Positions 8,823 to 15,987 of a stretch of DNA of 64,000 nt are shown here, one piece after another. Numbering within the stretch: the first letter of the stretch is position 1; each line of letters begins with the position of its first letter. This DNA is from Nocardioides zeae (GTDB taxonomy: Bacteria > Actinomycetota > Actinomycetes > Propionibacteriales > Nocardioidaceae): positions 620,001 to 684,000 of the forward strand of contig NZ_JAUTAN010000001.1 in assembly GCF_030818655.1 (NCBI RefSeq), read 5' to 3'. The position numbers and the translations under genes were made by a program. The notes beneath the pieces are model-generated. The model had not been told where the DNA came from. It saw nothing but the letters and a program-made list of their open reading frames with translations, and did not search any database.

Positions 8823-8893
8823 GTAGTCCCTGACGTTCCGGCCCCGACACGCCGCGGAACGTGCGCGCCACGGTGCGGAACGTCAGGGACTAC
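8823..8893. repeat. Long inverted repeat, family A copy 1
   Basis: Arms GTAGTCCCTGACGTTCCG (8823-8840) and its exact complement (8876-8893) are separated by 35 bases. A second copy with the same arms lies at 12100-12170. The element falls between the stop at 8902 and the twin operators at 8747-8806, and has no T-run, so it is not a standard terminator. It may be a mobile palindromic element. Confidence 0.85.
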
Positions 8894-8901
8894 CCGGAGG
8901 G

Positions 8902-9318
8902 CTACCCGGAGGGGGTGGCCGGCGAGGCGGCCACGGCGGCCACGGCGGCCACGGCGGCCTCGCGCTCGGCGAGCTCGACCCGACGGCGTCGGGTGCCGCC
9001 GAGCGCGGCGACGTTGGCCAGGTGCAGGAGGCCGAGCACGAGCAGCACCACGCCGAGCTTCACGCTCAGCACCTCGACGGCGCCGGTGGCGTCCCGCACC
9101 GGGCCACCGGCCCGCAGCAGGAGGAGCACGAAGCCGGTGTTGACGAGGCCGAAGCCGAGGAGCAGGAGGTGGTTCACCGAGCGCGCCAGGCCCTCCCGGT
9201 GCTCGAACGCGTCGGCGAGGAACGCCGTGCCGTGCCGGGCGAGCGACCGGGCGACGAGGAAGGTCAGCGGGAGGGTGACGAGCAGGTAGAGGAGGTGGGT
9301 CGCGAGCGTCCAGTCCAC
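8902..9318 (-). CDS. Small integral membrane protein, paralogue of 8298-8735
   Basis: A 138-residue protein starting with GTG at 9318 (VDWTLATHLLYLL). It has three membrane segments (about 6-26, 47-68, 83-104) matching its paralogue, then a charged segment and an Ala-rich tail with repeated AAVAAVAAV, encoded by a short GGC-rich repeat at about 8922-8960. The gene follows the DUF5709 gene with only 8 bases between, so the two are one operon. Function unknown. The paralogue downstream has its own operator-controlled promoter, suggesting duplication followed by separate regulation. Confidence 0.72.
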   Translation of the reverse strand: MDWTLATHLLYLLVTLPLTFLVARSLARHGTAFLADAFEHREGLARSVNHLLLLGFGLVNTGFVLLLLRAGGPVRDATGAVEVLSVKLGVVLLVLGLLHLANVAALGGTRRRRVELAEREAAVAAVAAVAASPATPSG

Positions 9319-9326
9319 GTCCGGCC

Positions 9327-9791
9327 TCAGCTCGGGAGCTCGTCCTCGTCGACGACGTGCACCGCCGCCTCCTCCGCCCCGGCGGCCGCCCCGTCGATCC
9401 CGACGTCCTCGGCGACGAGGTCCTTCTCGGTGTCGGTGCGGACGCCCTCGTCGGGTGCGACCAGTCGTCCCGACCGCTCGTCGCCGACCTCGCGCTCCTT
9501 CACGAGGTCGTCGAGCCGCCCCTCCGCGGCCTCGCGCTCGGCCTCGGCGTAGGGGTCGGGCTCGGGCTCCTCCTGCGCGACGCGCTGCTCGAGCGACTCG
9601 CCGAGGCTCTCCTCGAGCGGGGTGTTGCCGAAGCGCTGCCCGGCCGACCACTTCTCGGGCGGCGAGTAGCCCTCGTCCAACGGCTCGACCAGCCCGCGGT
9701 CGTCGTCGACGAGGCTGTCCCCGGTGCTCTGCGGCTGGTCCTCGTCGTCCACCGAGTAGTCGTGGTAGGTCTCGCCGTCGGTCTCGCTCAT
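9327..9791 (-). CDS. DUF5709-family acidic protein
   Basis: A 154-residue acidic, largely unstructured cytosolic protein. The core YSPPEKWSAGQRFGNTPLEE followed by GESLEQRVAQEEPEPD (about 43-80) is the pattern of the actinobacterial DUF5709 family, whose function is unknown. The rest is Glu/Asp-rich. The ATG at 9791 has a good GGAAGGA site. It leads a two-gene operon with a small membrane protein. Family assignment is from memory of the motif; no catalytic residues are evident. Confidence 0.75.
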   Translation of the reverse strand: MSETDGETYHDYSVDDEDQPQSTGDSLVDDDRGLVEPLDEGYSPPEKWSAGQRFGNTPLEESLGESLEQRVAQEEPEPDPYAEAEREAAEGRLDDLVKEREVGDERSGRLVAPDEGVRTDTEKDLVAEDVGIDGAAAGAEEAAVHVVDEDELPS

Positions 9792-9850
9792 GCTGGTCCT
9801 TCCGTCCGGGGGTGTCCGCTCGTCCGGTACCCGCCCGGCCCCGCATGCAA

Positions 9851-9894
9851 CGACGCCGCCCGGTCCACCCCGAGGGGCGGCACGGACGGCGTCG
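9851..9894 (-). terminator. Probable sodN terminator hairpin
   Basis: CGACGCCG (9851-9858) pairs with CGGCGTCG (9887-9894), with GC-rich sequence between that can pair further. It lies just after the sodN stop on the minus strand and before the DUF5709 gene start. No T-run follows, as is usual in actinobacteria. Confidence 0.45.
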
Positions 9895-9910
9895 TCGGAG
9901 CCGGGAGGCG

Positions 9911-10306
9911 TCAGGCCTTCTTGGTCTCCCAGAAGATCTCGGCGATCTCGTCGATCTTGGCGAGGAGCTGGTCGGCGACCTCGGCGTCGAGGCTGCCCTT
10001 GGTGCCGGCCGCGCCCGCGAGCTTCGTGGCCTCGTTCACGAGGGTGTGGAGCTGGGGGTACTTCTCGAAGTGCGGGGGCTTGAAGTAGTCCGTCCACAGC
10101 ACCCAGAGGTGGTGCTTGACGAGCTCGGAGCGCTGCTCCTTGATGAGCACGGCGCGGGTGCGGAAGTCGGGGTCGTCGGAGTCGGCGACCTTGGCGATGA
10201 CGGCCTTGATCGACTCGGCCTCGATGCGGGCCTGGGCGGGGTCGTAGACGCCGCAGGGCAGGTCGCAGTGGGCCTCGACGTCGACGGTGGGAGCGAACAG
10301 ACGCAT
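9911..10306 (-). CDS. sodN: Nickel superoxide dismutase
   Basis: A 131-residue precursor that converts superoxide to oxygen and hydrogen peroxide with a nickel cofactor. After a 12-residue leader (MRLFAPTVDVEA) comes the nickel hook HCDLPCGVYDP, in which the freed His1 amino group, Cys2, Cys6 and the His1 side chain bind nickel. The rest is the four-helix bundle ending FWETKKA, as in Streptomyces SodN, and total length matches. Leader removal needs the protease encoded divergently at 10405. In Streptomyces sodN is controlled by nickel through Nur; here a stable hairpin sits in the leader. The ATG is preceded by GAGAGGA. Confidence 0.96.
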   Translation of the reverse strand: MRLFAPTVDVEAHCDLPCGVYDPAQARIEAESIKAVIAKVADSDDPDFRTRAVLIKEQRSELVKHHLWVLWTDYFKPPHFEKYPQLHTLVNEATKLAGAAGTKGSLDAEVADQLLAKIDEIAEIFWETKKA

Positions 10307-10332
10307 CAGCGGAGCATCCTCTCGGTCGTGGA

Positions 10333-10355
10333 GGGACCGCCTCGGCGGCGGTCCC
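10333..10355 (-). promoter_or_regulatory. Hairpin in the sodN leader
   Basis: A perfect 9-bp stem (GGGACCGCC / GGCGGTCCC) with a 5-base loop lies 27 bases upstream of the sodN ATG, between sodN and sodX. If sodN transcription starts upstream of it (a TAGTGT box is present on the minus strand near 10397), the hairpin is in the mRNA leader and may act on stability or translation. Role inferred. Confidence 0.4.
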
Positions 10356-10404
10356 GCGGGTCCGGTCGCGGCAGGGCCGCGGCGTGGTTGCGACACTACT
10401 CCGC

Positions 10405-10773
10405 ATGGCACGACGGCGGCAGTCCGACCCGGGCTCCGGACACGCGGCTCGCCGCTCCCTCCTGCCCTGGGGCCTGGCCCGCGTGTCGGGCGACTCCATG
10501 CGCCCCGGCCTGCGTCCCGGCGACCGGCTCCTCGTCCGGTACGACGCGGCCGTCCGCCCCGGCGACGTGGTGGTGGCCCGGTTCGTGGACGGCACCGTCG
10601 TCGTCAAGCGCGCCACGGAAGCCCGCTCGACGCGCACCGGTGCCGCCGGCTGGTGGCTGCTGAGCGACGCCCCGGAGGTGGGGGTCGACTCGCGGCACCG
10701 CGGGGTCGTCGCCGCGGACGCGGTCGTCGGGGTCGTCCGCGCCCGGCTCTGGCCTCGGCCACGCCGGGTGTGA
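10405..10773 (+). CDS. sodX: Nickel-type superoxide dismutase maturation protease
   Basis: A 122-residue S26-type signal-peptidase-like protease that cleaves the SodN leader to expose His1. The Ser/Lys dyad is visible: Ser31 in VSGDSMRPGLRPGD and Lys68 in VVVKRA. There is no long membrane anchor, as in other SodX proteins. The ATG at 10405 gives the usual compact N-terminus; a GTG seven codons upstream is possible. It is divergent from sodN across 98 bases, the typical arrangement, which makes the functional assignment firm. Confidence 0.92.
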   Translation: MARRRQSDPGSGHAARRSLLPWGLARVSGDSMRPGLRPGDRLLVRYDAAVRPGDVVVARFVDGTVVVKRATEARSTRTGAAGWWLLSDAPEVGVDSRHRGVVAADAVVGVVRARLWPRPRRV

Positions 10774-10847
10774 GATCAACCACCTCGACGGGCGAGAGTG
10801 GTGTGGAACACTGCGCCCGTCCCAGCAGCCCCACCGAGAAGTAGGCC

Positions 10848-12047
10848 ATGACCGCACACGTCGCACCCCAGCCGATCACCGACCACCCCTTCCAGGGGGA
10901 CCCCGTCTTCGACGCCCACGTGGGCGGGAAGCTCGCGGTAGCGGCGACGGCGGCGGTCGACAGCCGCGAGGAGCTGTCGAAGGCCTACACGCCGGGCGTC
11001 GCCCGCGTCTGCGAGGCCATCCACGCCGACCCGGAGCTCACCCAGCTCTACACGTGGGTGCCCAACACGGTCGCGGTCGTCACCGACGGCACGGCGGTGC
11101 TCGGCCTCGGCGACATCGGGCCCGCGGCCGCGATGCCCGTGATGGAGGGCAAGGCCGTGCTGTTCAAGGAGTTCGGCGGCGTCGACGGCGTGCCGATCTG
11201 CCTGGCCACGACCGACACCGAGGAGATCATCGAGACGGTCGTGCGGCTCGCGCCGAGCTTCGGCGGCATCAACCTCGAGGACATCTCGGCGCCCCGCTGC
11301 TTCGAGATCGAGGACCGGCTCAAGGAGCTCCTCGACATCCCCGTCTTCCACGACGACCAGCACGGCACGGCGGTCGTCGCGCTCGCCGCGCTCGAGAACG
11401 CGCTCGAGCTCACCGGCCGCACGTACGCCGGCACCCGCGTCGTCATCTCCGGCGCCGGCGCGGCCGGGGTCGCCGTCACCAAGATCCTGCTCGAGGCGGG
11501 GATCACCGACCTGGCCGTGACCGACCGCAACGGCATCGTCTCGGAGGACCGCGACGACCTGACGCCCATCAAGCGCACCCTCGCGGGCCTGACGGCGGGC
11601 CGGACGGTCCGGGGCGGCAGCCTCGAGGACGCGCTCGCCGGCGCGGACGTCTTCATCGGCGTGTCGGGCGGCACGGTGCCGGAGGAGGTCGTCGCCACGA
11701 TGGCGGACGAGGCGATCATCTTCGCGCTCGCGAACCCCAACCCCGAGGTGCACCCCGAGGTGGCGCACCGCCACGCGCGGGTCGTCGCGACCGGACGCTC
11801 CGACTTCCCCAACCAGATCAACAACGTGCTCGCGTTCCCCGGCATCTTCCGCGGCACGTTCGACGCCCACGCCACCGCGATCACCGAGGGCATGAAGCTG
11901 GCGGCGGCCCACGCGCTCGCCGGCCTGGTCGGCGACGACCTGCGCGAGGACCTCATCATCCCCTCGCCGTTCGACCCCCGCGTCGGCCCGGCCGTCGCCG
12001 CCGCCGTCGCCGAGGCGGCCCGCAAGGACGGCGTGGCCCGCCGCTGA
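10848..12047 (+). CDS. NAD(P)-dependent malic enzyme
   Basis: A 399-residue enzyme that decarboxylates malate to pyruvate with NAD(P) reduction, linking the TCA cycle to pyruvate. Motifs: SKAYTPGVARVCEAI near 45-59 (catalytic Tyr), GDIGPAAAMPVMEGKAVLFK (catalytic Lys), metal-site Glu/Asp in FEIEDRL and FHDDQHGTAVV, then a Rossmann fold GAGAAGVAVTKILL (about 204-217). The length fits the short bacterial malic enzymes without a phosphotransacetylase domain. The GAGAAGTAGG site precedes ATG 10848. A strong hairpin follows the stop, so it is a single-gene unit. Confidence 0.93.
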   Translation: MTAHVAPQPITDHPFQGDPVFDAHVGGKLAVAATAAVDSREELSKAYTPGVARVCEAIHADPELTQLYTWVPNTVAVVTDGTAVLGLGDIGPAAAMPVMEGKAVLFKEFGGVDGVPICLATTDTEEIIETVVRLAPSFGGINLEDISAPRCFEIEDRLKELLDIPVFHDDQHGTAVVALAALENALELTGRTYAGTRVVISGAGAAGVAVTKILLEAGITDLAVTDRNGIVSEDRDDLTPIKRTLAGLTAGRTVRGGSLEDALAGADVFIGVSGGTVPEEVVATMADEAIIFALANPNPEVHPEVAHRHARVVATGRSDFPNQINNVLAFPGIFRGTFDAHATAITEGMKLAAAHALAGLVGDDLREDLIIPSPFDPRVGPAVAAAVAEAARKDGVARR

Positions 12048-12052
12048 CCCCG

Positions 12053-12083
12053 GGTACGGCGCGGGGTCGCCCCGCGCCGTACC
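12053..12083 (+). terminator. Malic enzyme terminator
   Basis: A perfect 14-bp stem (GGTACGGCGCGGGG with its complement) and 3-base loop begins 6 bases after the malic-enzyme stop. No T-run follows, as expected for actinobacterial terminators. Confidence 0.8.
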
Positions 12084-12099
12084 GCCTGGTCCCACGCTC

Positions 12100-12170
12100 G
12101 TAGTCCCTGACGTTTCGCACCGTGTCGCTCGCCAAGGGCGGCGTGTCGCGTGCGGAACGTCAGGGACTAC
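12100..12170. repeat. Long inverted repeat, family A copy 2
   Basis: Arms at 12100-12119 and 12151-12170 pair over 20 bases with one mismatch; the outer 15 bases GTAGTCCCTGACGTT are identical to the element at 8823-8893. The spacer is 31 bases and differs from copy 1. It lies directly behind the terminator and is not needed for termination, so it behaves as an inserted element. Confidence 0.85.
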
Positions 12171-12227
12171 GCGCGTCCAGGCCACCGTCACGACGGCCCC
12201 GACCGATCGGGGGGACGGTCGGTCCTA

Positions 12228-12271
12228 CCCGGTCGGGCACTGGACCGACCGCTCGTCCGCCCGGCTAGGTT
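12228..12271 (+). promoter_or_regulatory. Promoter region of the MDR/SDR pair, leaderless
   Basis: A TANNNT box (TAGGTT, 12266-12271) ends 6 bases before ATG 12278 and no ribosome site is present, so the transcript is probably leaderless. Upstream, CCCGGTCGGGCACT (12228-12241) recurs exactly at 58434-58447 before the hydroxyacyl-CoA dehydrogenase gene, and ACCGA repeats surround the -35 position; a shared regulator is possible. Confidence 0.5.
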
Positions 12272-12277
12272 GGCGCC

Positions 12278-13246
12278 ATGTTCGCTGTGTACGCCACGGG
12301 GTTCTCCACCGACGACCCGCTGAGCGGGCTGGTGGTGGGGGAGCGCCCCGACCCCGTCGCGCCCGACGGCTGGACGACCGTGACCGTCAAGGCGGCCGCC
12401 CTCAACCACCACGACCTCTGGTCGTTGCGCGGGGTGGGCCTGAAGGCGGAGCACCTGCCGATGATCCTCGGCTGCGACGCCGCGGGCCACGACGAGGACG
12501 GCAACGAGGTCGTCGTCCACGCGGTCCTGTGCGACCCGTCGTGGACGGGCGACGAGACGCTCGACCCGCGCCGCACGCTGCTGTCGGAGCGTCACCAGGG
12601 CACCTTCGCCGACACGGTGGTCGTGCCGCGGCGCAACGTGGTCCCGAAACCACCGTCGCTCTCGTTCGAGGAGGCGGCGTGCCTGCCGGCGGCGTGGCTG
12701 ACGGCCTACCGGATGCTCTTCACGCAGGGCGCGTGCAAGCCCGGTGACGTGGTGCTCGTGCAGGGCGTCGGCGGCGGGGTCGCGACGGCCCTCATCATGC
12801 TTGCCCGCGCGGCCGGCCTCCGGGTGCTGGCGACCAGCCGCGACGAGCGGAAGCGGGAGCGGGCGCTGGAGATCGGCGCGCACGAGGTGTTCGAGAGCGG
12901 CACGCGGCTGCCCGTGAAGGTGGACGCCGTCATGGAGACCGTGGGGCGGGCGACCTGGTCGCACTCCGTGCGGTCGCTGCGCCCCGGGGGCAAGATCGTC
13001 ATCTCGGGCACGACCTCGGGCCCGCAGCCCGACGACGCCGAGCTCACCCGCATCTTCTACCGCCAGCTGCAGGTCATCGGCTCCACGATGGGCACGCGCG
13101 ACGAGCTGGCCTCTCTCATCTCCTTCCTCGACGCCACCGGCGTGCGGCCCCTCATCGACCGGGTGGTCCCCATGGTCGACGCCCGGGACGCCTTCGCCAC
13201 GCTGGCGGAGGGGGACGTCTTCGGCAAGGTGGTGATGACCCGATGA
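12278..13246 (+). CDS. Zinc-type alcohol dehydrogenase / quinone oxidoreductase family (MDR)
   Basis: A 322-residue medium-chain dehydrogenase/reductase. The N-terminal GroES-like domain carries AALNHHDLWSLRG (about 41-53), typical of the quinone-oxidoreductase branch, and the Rossmann fold has the glycine motif VQGVGGGVATALIMLA (about 164-179). The zinc-ligand cysteine cluster of true alcohol dehydrogenases is not evident, so an NADPH-dependent enone or quinone reductase is likely. It overlaps the next gene (a short-chain dehydrogenase) by 4 bases, so both act in one pathway. Substrate unknown. Confidence 0.85.
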   Translation: MFAVYATGFSTDDPLSGLVVGERPDPVAPDGWTTVTVKAAALNHHDLWSLRGVGLKAEHLPMILGCDAAGHDEDGNEVVVHAVLCDPSWTGDETLDPRRTLLSERHQGTFADTVVVPRRNVVPKPPSLSFEEAACLPAAWLTAYRMLFTQGACKPGDVVLVQGVGGGVATALIMLARAAGLRVLATSRDERKRERALEIGAHEVFESGTRLPVKVDAVMETVGRATWSHSVRSLRPGGKIVISGTTSGPQPDDAELTRIFYRQLQVIGSTMGTRDELASLISFLDATGVRPLIDRVVPMVDARDAFATLAEGDVFGKVVMTR

Positions 13247-13953
13247 CCGCTCGCGCTCCGCGCCGCACCCACGTCGTCACCGGCGCCGGCTCGGGCATCG
13301 GTGCTGCCGTCGCCGAGCGGCTGCAGGCCCGTGGCGACCACCTCGTGCTGCTCGCCCGCGACGAGGCGCGGGTCGACGACCTCGCGGCGACCTACCCCGG
13401 CGCCGACGTGGTCGCGCTGGACCTCGCGGACCCCGCCGCCGTGGAGGCCTGGCGGCCCGACGGGCTGGACGTGCTCGACGGGGTGGACTCGCTCCTGCAC
13501 GTCGCCGGCTTCGTCGAGCTCGGGTCGGTCGCGACGACCGACCGCGCGGTGTGGGAGCGCACGCTCCACGTCAACGTGACGGCGCCGGCGCTGCTCACGC
13601 GCACGCTGTTGCCGGCCCTCCGGGCGCGCCGGGGGACCGTCGTCTTCGTCAACTCGGGCGCGGGCCTCACGGCGCACCCGCAGTGGGGGGCGTACGCCGC
13701 GTCGAAGTTCGCGCTGCGCGCCGTGGCGGACGCGCTGCGCGGCGAGGAGGGCCCCCACGGTGTACGCGTGTCCACCGTCTTCCCTGGACGCACCGCGACG
13801 CCGATGCAGGCCCAGGTGCACGCCCAGGAGGGCGCCGACTACGACCCCGGGGCGTGGATCGCCGCGGGGACCGTGGCGGACGCGATCATCGGCTGCGTCG
13901 ACCTGCCGCGTGACGCGACGCTGGCCGAGGTCGTGGTGCGTCCCGGTCCCTGA
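13243..13953 (+). CDS. Short-chain dehydrogenase/reductase
   Basis: A 236-residue Rossmann-fold oxidoreductase. The cofactor motif is VTGAGSGIGAAV (about 12-23), the active-site serine is in VFVNSGAGL (about 134-142) and the catalytic YxxxK is YAASK (about 151-155). Its Asp in ALDLADP after strand 3 fits the family. Translation is coupled to the upstream MDR enzyme through an ATGA overlap, so the two probably interconvert an alcohol/ketone and an enone in a shared route. Substrate cannot be read from the sequence. Confidence 0.88.
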   Translation: MTARAPRRTHVVTGAGSGIGAAVAERLQARGDHLVLLARDEARVDDLAATYPGADVVALDLADPAAVEAWRPDGLDVLDGVDSLLHVAGFVELGSVATTDRAVWERTLHVNVTAPALLTRTLLPALRARRGTVVFVNSGAGLTAHPQWGAYAASKFALRAVADALRGEEGPHGVRVSTVFPGRTATPMQAQVHAQEGADYDPGAWIAAGTVADAIIGCVDLPRDATLAEVVVRPGP

Positions 13954-13969
13954 CCGGTCGCTCGTCCCC

Positions 13970-14002
13970 GGCCCCGTCCCGGCCCCGTCCCGGCCCCGTC
14001 CC
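13970..14002. repeat. Three tandem 11-bp repeats
   Basis: GGCCCCGTCCC is repeated three times in a row between two converging genes (SDR stop at 13953, TetR stop at 14018). This is a simple low-complexity repeat, likely variable in copy number; the following GGCCGGCC could help form a terminator. Confidence 0.8.
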
Positions 14003-14017
14003 GGCCGGCCCGGCGGC

Positions 14018-14683
14018 TCAGGGACGCGAGCGCCAGTTGAGCGCGCCGACGAGCATCATGCGCAGCTGGGTGCGCGCGCGGTCGGCGACGGCGTCCTCGG
14101 CCGAGCGCCGCCCCTCGGCGACGAGCAGCTCCTCCGCGGTGGAGACCACGGCGCCGACGATGAGGTTGGCCAGCACGTAGAGGTCCTCGCTCGCCCAGGC
14201 GTCGGGCCCGGGGAGGCGGGCCAGGTCGGTGGCGAGCTCGCGCTCGCACAGCTCGATCTCGTGGCGGATGGCCGCCCGCACGGCGGCAGGACCGGCGAAG
14301 CGCTCGCGGGCGATGAACAGGAAGTGCCCCCGCTGGGCCCGCACGTGCTCGGTCAGCACCCGCACCGAGCTGTCGATGATGTCCTTGAACGTGGGGTCCG
14401 CCGAGCGTACGTCGCGCAGCATCGCCCGCAGGGAGACGAAGGCCTCGTCGACCAGCGCGAGGCCGAGCTCCTCGATGGAGTCGAAGTGCCGGTAGAAGGC
14501 CGTCGGCACGATTCCGACGTCCTTCGCGACCTGGCGCAGGGACACGGCCGAGAGGCCGCCCGTCTCGGCCAAGCGGAGCGCGGCGGCCAGGATCGACTGC
14601 CGCGTCAGCTCCTTGCGCTCGACGCGGCTGAGCCCGTCGGCGGCGGCGCCGGGGCGCGCGGAGGGGCTGGACACGGGGCCCAT
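14018..14683 (-). CDS. TetR-family repressor, DesT-like
   Basis: A 221-residue regulator with a clear helix-turn-helix (RQSILAAALRLAETGG then LSAVSLRQVAKDVGIVPTAF, residues about 28-68). It is divergent from a reductase/acyl-desaturase operon, exactly the arrangement of Pseudomonas DesT with desCB, where DesT senses the saturated to unsaturated acyl-CoA ratio. The sequence feature PTAFYRHFDSIEELGLALVD is shared with DesT-like proteins as far as I can judge. A DesT-like operator (14796-14811) lies in the intergenic region. The prediction is that it represses the operon when unsaturated acyl-CoA is abundant. Confidence 0.85.
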   Translation of the reverse strand: MGPVSSPSARPGAAADGLSRVERKELTRQSILAAALRLAETGGLSAVSLRQVAKDVGIVPTAFYRHFDSIEELGLALVDEAFVSLRAMLRDVRSADPTFKDIIDSSVRVLTEHVRAQRGHFLFIARERFAGPAAVRAAIRHEIELCERELATDLARLPGPDAWASEDLYVLANLIVGAVVSTAEELLVAEGRRSAEDAVADRARTQLRMMLVGALNWRSRP

Positions 14684-14795
14684 CGTCCCACGGACGGGTG
14701 ACCGGGCGCGGCGCGGCCGTGGGCGTGGCCCCGGCCACGTGTGTCCTCGGCCACCGGTCCTTGACCCGGCGCTGGCGACCTCGGCATCCTTGTCG

Positions 14796-14811
14796 GTGCA
14801 CAAGCGTTCAC
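14796..14811. promoter_or_regulatory. DesT-like operator
   Basis: The complement of this site reads GTGAACGCTTGTGCAC, an imperfect palindrome. From memory the Pseudomonas DesT site is AGTGAACGCTTGTTGACT, so 12 consecutive bases match. It lies between the TetR gene (start 14683) and the reductase gene (start 14850), suited to control both. Confidence 0.65.
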
Positions 14812-14849
14812 TCAGTGGTGGACGCCCCACCGACCTCTGGAGCCACGCC

Positions 14850-15944
14850 ATGAGCCTGACCAGCGCCCTCCTGCGGTCCCGTGCCGTCGCCGCGCTCGCG
14901 TCGCCGCACGGCGTCGACCGCTACCTCGAGCTCGTCAACCCCATGTGGGCGGCCCGCGAGGTGCGCGCCCGCGTGGTCGACGTCCACCGCGAGACGAGCG
15001 GCGAGCACCCCGTCGCCACCATCACCCTGCAGCCGACGTCGACCTGGCGCGGCCACCGTGCCGGTCAGTACGTCCAGGTCGGCATCGAGGTGCCCGGCGC
15101 CCGGCGCACCACCCGCTGCTTCACCATCTCCTCGGCCGCGTCCGCGCCGGGCGAGCGCTTCACCCTCACCGTGCGGGCGCACGGCGAGGGCCTCGTCTCG
15201 AAGTTCCTCGTCGAGCAGGCGCAGCCGGGGTTCCTCGTGCACCTCTCGCAGGCGCAGGGCGAGTTCTGCCTCGACGAGAGCCCCGCGACGCCGACCAACA
15301 ACCACCTGCTCTTCATCACCGGCGGGTCCGGGATCACGCCGGCGATGTCGATGGTGCGCACGCTGCTGCGGGACGGGTACGACGGCCACGCCGGCCGCAA
15401 GGTCACCTTCCTGCACTACGCACGGGGCCCCGAGGACCAGATCTTCGCCGACGAGCTCGCCCGGATCGCCGCCGCCGACAACGGCGTGCGGGTCGTGCTG
15501 CGGCACGAGTCGGCGGGCGACCCCCTCTTCAGTGCGATCGACCTCGCCCGCGAGGTGCCGAACTTCCGCGAGGTCGACACGTGGGTCTGCGGCCCCGCCG
15601 GCCTCATGGAGCGGGTCGAGACGGCCTACGACGGCTCGCCCCGGCTGCGCACCGAGCGGTTCAAGCCCCCGGTCGTCACGGCCGGCACTGCCGAGGGCGA
15701 CGTCGTCTTCGCCCGGTCCGGGGAGCAGGCCCCCAACTCGGGCGCCTCGATCCTGGAGCAGGCCGAGGCGGCGGGCCTGACGCCCGAGTTCGGCTGCCGC
15801 ATGGGCATCTGCTTCTCCTGCACGGCACGCAAGAGCGAGGGCACGGTGCGCAACGTGCTCACCGGCGAGGAGTCCTCGCTCCCCGACGAGGAGGTCCGCA
15901 TCTGCGTCTCGGCCCCCGTCGGCGACTGCGTCGTCGACCTCTGA
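14850..15944 (+). CDS. Ferredoxin-type reductase partner of the acyl desaturase
   Basis: A 364-residue electron-transfer protein. The FAD domain includes RCFTISSAASAPGE (about 91-104), the NAD(P) domain begins ITGGSGITPAMSMVRTLL (about 155-172), with CGPAGLME near 249, and the C-terminal 2Fe-2S ferredoxin domain carries CRMGICFSCTARK and a final Cys in RICVSAP. This order is that of P. aeruginosa DesC and M. tuberculosis Rv3230c, which feed electrons from NADPH to a membrane desaturase. The desaturase gene follows after 43 bases. The start ATG is placed after a GGAG site; the first 30 residues are a variable lead-in. Confidence 0.92.
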   Translation: MSLTSALLRSRAVAALASPHGVDRYLELVNPMWAAREVRARVVDVHRETSGEHPVATITLQPTSTWRGHRAGQYVQVGIEVPGARRTTRCFTISSAASAPGERFTLTVRAHGEGLVSKFLVEQAQPGFLVHLSQAQGEFCLDESPATPTNNHLLFITGGSGITPAMSMVRTLLRDGYDGHAGRKVTFLHYARGPEDQIFADELARIAAADNGVRVVLRHESAGDPLFSAIDLAREVPNFREVDTWVCGPAGLMERVETAYDGSPRLRTERFKPPVVTAGTAEGDVVFARSGEQAPNSGASILEQAEAAGLTPEFGCRMGICFSCTARKSEGTVRNVLTGEESSLPDEEVRICVSAPVGDCVVDL

Positions 15945-15987
15945 ACCCCACCGACCACCCGTCGTCATCCCACGAAGGGAGCACCCC

